From Psychroserpens luteolus (GTDB taxonomy: Bacteria > Bacteroidota > Bacteroidia > Flavobacteriales > Flavobacteriaceae), in assembly GCF_021032705.1 (NCBI RefSeq), contig NZ_JAHVXI010000002.1, positions 124,001 to 188,000 of the forward strand: a stretch of 64,000 nt of DNA. Reading direction: 5' to 3'. Made by a program: the position numbers and the translations under genes. The notes under the pieces were generated by a model. It ran no database searches, was not told the DNA's origin, and saw only the letters and a program-made list of their open reading frames with translations. Positions within the stretch are counted from its first letter, which is position 1, and each line of letters begins with the position of its first letter. This document shows, one piece after another, positions 59,512-64,000 of the stretch.

Positions 59512-59697
59512 ATGGAAGTACAAACAGAACAAATCAATGCGGCAATTGAAATATTTTTGGAATCAATAAATGCCCAAAATTTACAGGCTATAAAAATAAG
59601 TTTTAAAGAAAAATCTTCAGATCCCGGAATACTAATTAATTGTGGCTGGGAGTGGGATCCTATTAAAAAAGATTTAATATGGAAATGTTATCCTTAA
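59512..59697 (+). CDS. Small protein, third member of the 57-60 kb module
   Basis: This 61-residue protein has no signal peptide. It has an acidic N-terminal helix (EQINAAIEIFLESINAQNLQ) and an aromatic C-terminus with two Cys (INCGWEWDP, IWKCYP). I do not recognise it. Support comes from its tight spacing (four bases) after the lipoprotein gene and its shared strand. It could be a small regulator or chaperone-like partner. Confidence 0.5.
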   Translation: MEVQTEQINAAIEIFLESINAQNLQAIKISFKEKSSDPGILINCGWEWDPIKKDLIWKCYP

Positions 59698-59914
59698 AAC
59701 ATTGTATGCCTTTAAAAACTATTCATCTACAGAATCATCATATTTTAATAGTATGTCAAATACCTCATAAATGAGCTATTACGCAAACGGCACATAAGTG
59801 TACTATAATGTACTTGCGTTATGTAACTTGAGCTTTGGGTAAAAGCGAAAGTTTAATACATCTTTTTCTTTATTTTTTTCTTGACAAATGTTTCTCTACG
59901 ATGTTAATGCAACA

Positions 59915-59950
59915 CTCTTTATGCGACGACGTAGGAGGGAAGCATAATGT
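59915..59950 (+). repeat. 36-nt imperfect direct repeat, right copy
   Basis: This copy carries the same core ACGTAGGAGGGAAGCAT as at 57054-57089. It lies 218 bases after the last module gene, 2861 bases from the left copy. No integrase or transposase is visible between them. Confidence 0.7.
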
Positions 59951-60254
59951 GTGTGGAATGGGAGAATGTTATAAAAAAAATTAAAAAACAGTGAAATATT
60001 AAATTTTTGTATTTAATTTAGTATTACAAAAGCTTTTATCATAGGAGCTTTTAGCTGAACAAAGTGAAACATGTTTATAAGTTCGGTCTTTTGAAAATTA
60101 GGAAGTCATATTCAAAAGAAGCTTACGGAGTAAGTCACCGAAATTTAAAGCTAACTTCCGTAGTAAAAAATATATCTACTCTATATAAATTGTGTTTTAT
60201 CCCCAAAATGCAATATCAAATTATGATTTGATTTTAGTTATTAATTCTTTTTAG

Positions 60255-60271
60255 GAAAGCTACATGCTTTC
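60255..60271 (+). promoter_or_regulatory. Hairpin in the leader of the arginine decarboxylase gene
   Basis: GAAAGC (60255-60260) and GCTTTC (60266-60271) form a 6-bp stem with a TACAT loop, 29 bases before the ATG at 60301. It may influence mRNA stability or translation. Confidence 0.4.
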
Positions 60272-60300
60272 GTATTCTAATAACTTTTATCACATTTATA

Positions 60301-61755
60301 ATGAACACAAAATATATTGATTTAATCAATCAGACATTTGATTTTCCTCAAGAAGAATTTCTTCTTGACAAAGATTACTTGCACTTTCATGATGTTGACC
60401 TAAATAAATTGGTTGAAACTTATGGAACACCATTAAAATTCACATACTTACCTAAAATCTCCGAAAATATTAATAAATCAAAAGTATGGTTTAATACTGC
60501 CATTAATAAGCATAACTATAATGGTAGCTATAACTATTGTTATTGCACAAAAAGCTCACATTTTAATCATGTTTTGAACGAAGCTTTAAAAAATGATATT
60601 CATATTGAAACATCTTCTGCTTTTGATATAGATATCGTAGAGATTTTAAAAGAAGAAGGAAAAATAAACAATAATACGTATGTTATTAGTAATGGTTTTA
60701 AAAGAGCAGAATATGTAACGAATATCGCAAGGTTAATCAATAATGGTCATCAAAATTGTATTCCAATTATTGATAATTATGAGGAGATTGATTTACTGTC
60801 AAATGAGATTCATGGAAACTATAATATAGGCATTCGTATAGCTTCGGAAGAAGAACCCAAATTTGAATTTTACACCTCTCGATTAGGAATCGGTTATAAA
60901 AACATAGTTCCATTCTATAACAAGCAAATTAAAGCCGACCCAAAAGTAAAGCTTAAAATGCTTCACTTCTTCATTAATACTGGTATTAGAGATAATGCGT
61001 ACTATTGGAATGAACTTTTAAAATGCCTTAAAGTATATACAAGTTTGAAAAAGATATGTCCAACTCTTGATAGTTTAAATATTGGAGGTGGATTCCCTAT
61101 TAAGAACTCATTAGCATTTGATTTTGATTATGAATACATTATTGATGAAATCATCAATCAAATTAAATTGACTTGTGAAGAAGAAGGTGTAGATGTCCCC
61201 AATATTTTCACAGAGTTTGGAAGTTTTACAGTTGGTGAAAGTGGTGGAGCAATTTATGAAGTCTTGTATCAAAAGCAGCAGAATGATAGAGAAAAATGGA
61301 ATATGATAAACTCTTCATTCATCACAACACTTCCAGATACTTGGGCGATTAATAAACGCTTTATTATGTTGCCCATAAACCGTTGGAATGATGCTTATGA
61401 GCGTGTTCTTCTCGGAGGTTTAACCTGTGATAGTGATGATTATTATAATAGCGAGCAACACATGAATGCTATCTATTTACCAAAATATCATAAAGACAAA
61501 CCATTATATATAGGCTTTTTCAACATTGGAGCTTATCAAGAATCTATAGGTGGTTATGGAGGTTTACAGCATTGTTTAATTCCTGCTCCCAAGCATATTT
61601 TAATAAATAAAGATGCACATGGAAATATTACAACACAATTATTTAGAGAACAACAAAAAAGTGAAGAGTTACTTGAGATTTTAGGCTATGATAAAGAACC
61701 TAAAATTAACACGATTCAAAATTTAAATACTGAATTACAATTAGCAGACAAATAA
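60301..61755 (+). CDS. speA: Arginine decarboxylase, short PLP-dependent type
   Basis: This 484-residue fold-type III PLP enzyme would decarboxylate arginine to agmatine, the first step of putrescine synthesis. An alanine-racemase-like barrel starts at about residue 35. The likely PLP Lys lies in YCYCTKSSHF, and the phosphate-binding Gly-rich strand is LNIGGGFPI. TEFGSFTVGESGG and GLTCDSDD match the C-terminal substrate-binding segment. It is shorter than the classical 630-residue enterobacterial SpeA, as is usual in Bacteroidota. The agmatinase gene starts two bases after its stop, and that context strongly supports the assignment over ornithine or diaminopimelate decarboxylase. Confidence 0.88.
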   Translation: MNTKYIDLINQTFDFPQEEFLLDKDYLHFHDVDLNKLVETYGTPLKFTYLPKISENINKSKVWFNTAINKHNYNGSYNYCYCTKSSHFNHVLNEALKNDIHIETSSAFDIDIVEILKEEGKINNNTYVISNGFKRAEYVTNIARLINNGHQNCIPIIDNYEEIDLLSNEIHGNYNIGIRIASEEEPKFEFYTSRLGIGYKNIVPFYNKQIKADPKVKLKMLHFFINTGIRDNAYYWNELLKCLKVYTSLKKICPTLDSLNIGGGFPIKNSLAFDFDYEYIIDEIINQIKLTCEEEGVDVPNIFTEFGSFTVGESGGAIYEVLYQKQQNDREKWNMINSSFITTLPDTWAINKRFIMLPINRWNDAYERVLLGGLTCDSDDYYNSEQHMNAIYLPKYHKDKPLYIGFFNIGAYQESIGGYGGLQHCLIPAPKHILINKDAHGNITTQLFREQQKSEELLEILGYDKEPKINTIQNLNTELQLADK

Positions 61756-61756
61756 A

Positions 61757-62695
61757 ATGGAAATTAAAACTTACGCTGGAATATCAGAAGAGTATGCAAA
61801 ATTAGAGCATTCGAAGATTGTATTGATTCCTGTCCCTTATGATGGAACAAGTACGTGGCAAAAAGGTGCAGATAAAGGACCTAAAGCATTTTTAGAAGCT
61901 TCTAAAAACATGGAACTCTATGATATTGAAACCGATTCTGAAGTTTATAGACAAGGCATATACTTAACTCAACCTATAACGATAAATGCTACACCAGAAG
62001 CTATGGTAGATGCTGTACATCAGGAAACTAAAAGCTATATAAAAAAGAACAAATTTGTGACTGTTTTTGGCGGAGAACATTCTATATCTATTGGAACAAT
62101 TAGAGCATTTAATGAAATGTTCCCAAGTTTAACAGTATTGCATATTGATGCTCATGCAGATTTGCGACAAAGTTATGATGGTAGTACTTGTAATCATGCT
62201 TGTGCAGTTTATGAAGCCAGTCAAAACACAAATTTAATTCAAGTAGGTATTCGATCTATGGACATTATGGAGAAATCCATTATGAATCTAGATAAAACCT
62301 ATTTTGCACATGAAATGGTTATGGATGATTCTTGGATGGATTCAGCGATTGATCAAATGACAGACAATGTATTTATTACATTCGATTTAGATGCTTTTGA
62401 TCCTTCCATTTTGCCAAGTACTGGTACTCCCGAGCCTGGAGGTTTGTTCTGGTATGAAACTTTAGATTTTTTGAAACAAGTCTTTGCAGAAAAAAATGTC
62501 GTCGGTTTTGATATTGTTGAATTATGCCCTAATGAAATAGATAAATCATCAGATTTTCTTGCAGCCAAATTATACTATAAAATGTTGAGTTATAAATTTC
62601 AAAACGAGGATTCTGAAGATAATTATGAAGAGACTTACGATGAGTCTAATATATTAGGTAACTATTTAAAATTTAAAGAAGAAGATGACTACTAA
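61757..62695 (+). CDS. speB: Agmatinase (ureohydrolase)
   Basis: This 312-residue protein belongs to the arginase/agmatinase family, which uses a dimanganese centre to hydrolyse agmatine to putrescine and urea. Metal ligands are visible in FGGEHSISIG, HIDAHADLR and TFDLDAFDPSILPSTG. An acidic C-terminal tail (NEDSEDNYEETYDESN) is extra to the fold. It starts two bases after the arginine decarboxylase stop, and its end overlaps the next start by 11 bases, so all three genes are one operon. Confidence 0.93.
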   Translation: MEIKTYAGISEEYAKLEHSKIVLIPVPYDGTSTWQKGADKGPKAFLEASKNMELYDIETDSEVYRQGIYLTQPITINATPEAMVDAVHQETKSYIKKNKFVTVFGGEHSISIGTIRAFNEMFPSLTVLHIDAHADLRQSYDGSTCNHACAVYEASQNTNLIQVGIRSMDIMEKSIMNLDKTYFAHEMVMDDSWMDSAIDQMTDNVFITFDLDAFDPSILPSTGTPEPGGLFWYETLDFLKQVFAEKNVVGFDIVELCPNEIDKSSDFLAAKLYYKMLSYKFQNEDSEDNYEETYDESNILGNYLKFKEEDDY

Positions 62696-63659
62696 AGGCA
62701 CCATTACCAACTTTATAGAAGAATACTTTCTACATTTTAATGCTGCTACAGTTGTTGATGCTGCAAAAGCCTATGAAACTCAATTAACTAAAGGCTCTAA
62801 AATGTTAGTGTCTTTGGCTGGAGCAATGAGTACAGCTGAAATAGGAAAGATTTTTGCTGAAATGATACGTCAAGATAAAGTACATATTATTTCGTGCACA
62901 GGAGCAAATTTAGAAGAAGATATCATGAACTTAGTTGCACATTCTCACTATAAGCGAATTCCTGATTATCGTGATTTAACACCTAAACAAGAATGGGATT
63001 TATTAGAACAAGGACTCAATCGCGTTACAGATACTTGCATTCCAGAAGAAGAAGCATTTAGAAGATTGCAAAAACACATTTATGAAATTTGGAAGCAAGC
63101 CGATATAAGAGGAGAAAGATACTTACCACATGAGTATATGTATAAACTATTATTATCTGGAGTACTAGAAGAATACTATGAAATAGATCTAAAAGATTCT
63201 TGGATGTATGCAGCTGCAGAAAAGAACTTACCAATTGTATGCCCAGGATGGGAAGATAGTACTATGGGAAATATTTTTGCAAGCTATGTGTTAAAAGGAG
63301 AAGTAAATGCAAATATTGTGAAGTCTGGAATCGAGTATATGACCTTTCTAGCAGATTGGTATACTGATAATTCTAAAAACGGAATTGGTTTCTTTCAAAT
63401 AGGAGGTGGAATCGCAGGAGATTTCCCAATCTGTGTCGTGCCAATGCTATATCAAGATATGGAACGAACAGATACACCTTTTTGGAGTTATTTCTGCCAA
63501 ATAAGTGATTCTACTACAAGTTATGGTTCGTATTCTGGTGCTGTTCCTAATGAAAAAATAACTTGGGGAAAATTAGATATTAATACACCAAAATTTATAA
63601 TTGAGAGTGATGCTACGATTGTTGCTCCATTAATCTTTGCCTATTTGTTAGGCATGTAA
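62685..63659 (+). CDS. Deoxyhypusine-synthase-like protein
   Basis: This 324-residue protein has the deoxyhypusine synthase fold: an NAD-binding core with SLAGAMSTAEIGKIFAEMIR, HIISCTGANLEEDIMNLVAH, GGGIAGDFPICVVPM, and the catalytic-Lys motif ITWGKLDIN that matches the WGK of eukaryotic DHS. Bacteria lack eIF5A, so bacterial homologues are thought to make homospermidine or a related polyamine from putrescine or spermidine. Its start overlaps the agmatinase gene by 11 bases, and its context as third step of a polyamine operon supports this role. Confidence 0.9.
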   Translation: MTTKGTITNFIEEYFLHFNAATVVDAAKAYETQLTKGSKMLVSLAGAMSTAEIGKIFAEMIRQDKVHIISCTGANLEEDIMNLVAHSHYKRIPDYRDLTPKQEWDLLEQGLNRVTDTCIPEEEAFRRLQKHIYEIWKQADIRGERYLPHEYMYKLLLSGVLEEYYEIDLKDSWMYAAAEKNLPIVCPGWEDSTMGNIFASYVLKGEVNANIVKSGIEYMTFLADWYTDNSKNGIGFFQIGGGIAGDFPICVVPMLYQDMERTDTPFWSYFCQISDSTTSYGSYSGAVPNEKITWGKLDINTPKFIIESDATIVAPLIFAYLLGM

Positions 63660-63669
63660 TACTAAACAA

Positions 63670-63978
63670 ATGATTCGTAAAATTGTAGATTACCAAAAAC
63701 TGAATGAAGATATTTTAAATCTTCTAATAGAAAAATTCCCTGAAGGATATGCTGACAAAGATATAATAGCCTTTAGAAATGCCCAAAATGAATATATTGA
63801 AGCGGTTGAAGTAAGAACTGAAGATACTGTCTATTTAATAAAAGTTGGAAAACGATTAGTTCAAGCTATGGAAGAACATGAAGAAGAACTAGAGGTCGAT
63901 AATGACGATGAGGATGATAATGATTCTATTAATGATAATATAGATATTGATGCTTTAAATGAAGAGGATTTAGAATAA
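63670..63978 (+). CDS. Small acidic protein downstream of the polyamine genes
   Basis: This 102-residue protein has an N-terminal alpha/beta segment (LNEDILNLLIEKFPEGYADKD, AVEVRTEDTVYLIKVGKRLV) and a strongly acidic tail (about 77-102, DDEDDNDSINDNIDIDAL). It has no signal peptide or cysteines. Starting ten bases after the deoxyhypusine-synthase-like gene, it is likely cotranscribed. An acidic tail of this kind could bind polyamines or basic proteins, but the function is unknown. Confidence 0.6.
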   Translation: MIRKIVDYQKLNEDILNLLIEKFPEGYADKDIIAFRNAQNEYIEAVEVRTEDTVYLIKVGKRLVQAMEEHEEELEVDNDDEDDNDSINDNIDIDALNEEDLE

Positions 63979-63981
63979 TCT

Positions 63982-64000
63982 ATGAAAATTAAAAACCATA
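63982..64000 (+). CDS. Start of a further gene, cut by the right edge
   Basis: An ATG (MKIKNH) opens three bases after the previous stop and continues to the window edge. Only six codons are visible, so the product cannot be identified. Placement suggests another member of the polyamine operon. Confidence 0.4.

Larger units (their letters stand above)
59698..60300. other. Long intergenic region (603 bases) upstream of the polyamine operon
   Basis: No gene-length frame is visible. It contains the right 36-nt direct repeat, an A/T-rich stretch with possible promoter elements, and a candidate structured RNA segment at about 60030-60165 with several matching arms (CTTTTGAA 60088 / TTCAAAAG 60111; TACGGA 60124 / TCCGTA 60157). 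A small hairpin lies close to the arginine decarboxylase start. Confidence 0.5.

Overview
The window looks like a chromosome segment from a marine or aquatic member of the Flavobacteriaceae (Bacteroidota). The sequence is AT-rich and codes densely on both strands. Several promoters fit the Bacteroidota TAnnTTTG -7 element, and Shine-Dalgarno sequences are largely absent. Hallmark families are present: PorP/SprF proteins, a giant SprB-like adhesin, type IX secretion sorting domains of both type A and type B, LytTR two-component pairs, and an arginine decarboxylase / agmatinase / deoxyhypusine-synthase-like operon. I saw no rRNA, tRNA, transposase, integrase or CRISPR array.

Layout. 1-9.7 kb: a partial DUF1853 gene, a DEAD-box RNA helicase, a DUF4251 lipoprotein, a LytTR regulator/kinase pair, a membrane-anchored metallophosphatase, a lipoprotein metallo-beta-lactamase with every subclass B1 zinc ligand, a YceI pair, and a membrane-tethered winged-helix regulator with phased GTGT repeats beside it. 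9.7-23 kb: a minus-strand cell-surface/gliding-type cluster with a PorP/SprF protein, a 2738-residue adhesin, a PorP/coiled-coil/SPOR-like fusion carrying eleven 48-nt repeats, and a type B sorted Ig-like protein. 23-28 kb: accessory secreted proteins whose promoters share repeats with a 20-nt period. 28-35.4 kb: an M23/LysM peptidase, then a transmembrane patatin, a tyrosinase, a haem-binding lipoprotein, a small Cys-containing membrane protein and a DJ-1/PfpI protein.

35.5-38.5 kb holds the strongest candidate for an undescribed system. It is a tight three-gene operon of a cytoplasmic NUC1/EndoG-type nuclease, a membrane-anchored CHAT (caspase-like) protease, and a membrane coiled-coil protein of unknown role. 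This is the layout expected of a cell-suicide or anti-phage module. 38.6-49 kb: an M13 peptidase, a GNAT, a TPR-HTH regulator, a three-block leucine-rich-repeat T9SS cargo, a DJ-1-like membrane protein, an AraC-type membrane regulator and a cysteine-rich lipoprotein.

49.5-57 kb: a second LytTR pair divergent from three consecutive serine beta-lactamase-fold genes. The first two have lost the SxxK catalytic pair. The third keeps it and is fused to an esterase domain. 57-60 kb: an outer-membrane protein / lipoprotein / small-protein module bracketed by 36-nt imperfect direct repeats. Its leader shares a 51-nt architecture with the leader of an unrelated gene at 9.2 kb. 60.3-64 kb: the polyamine operon, running off the right edge.
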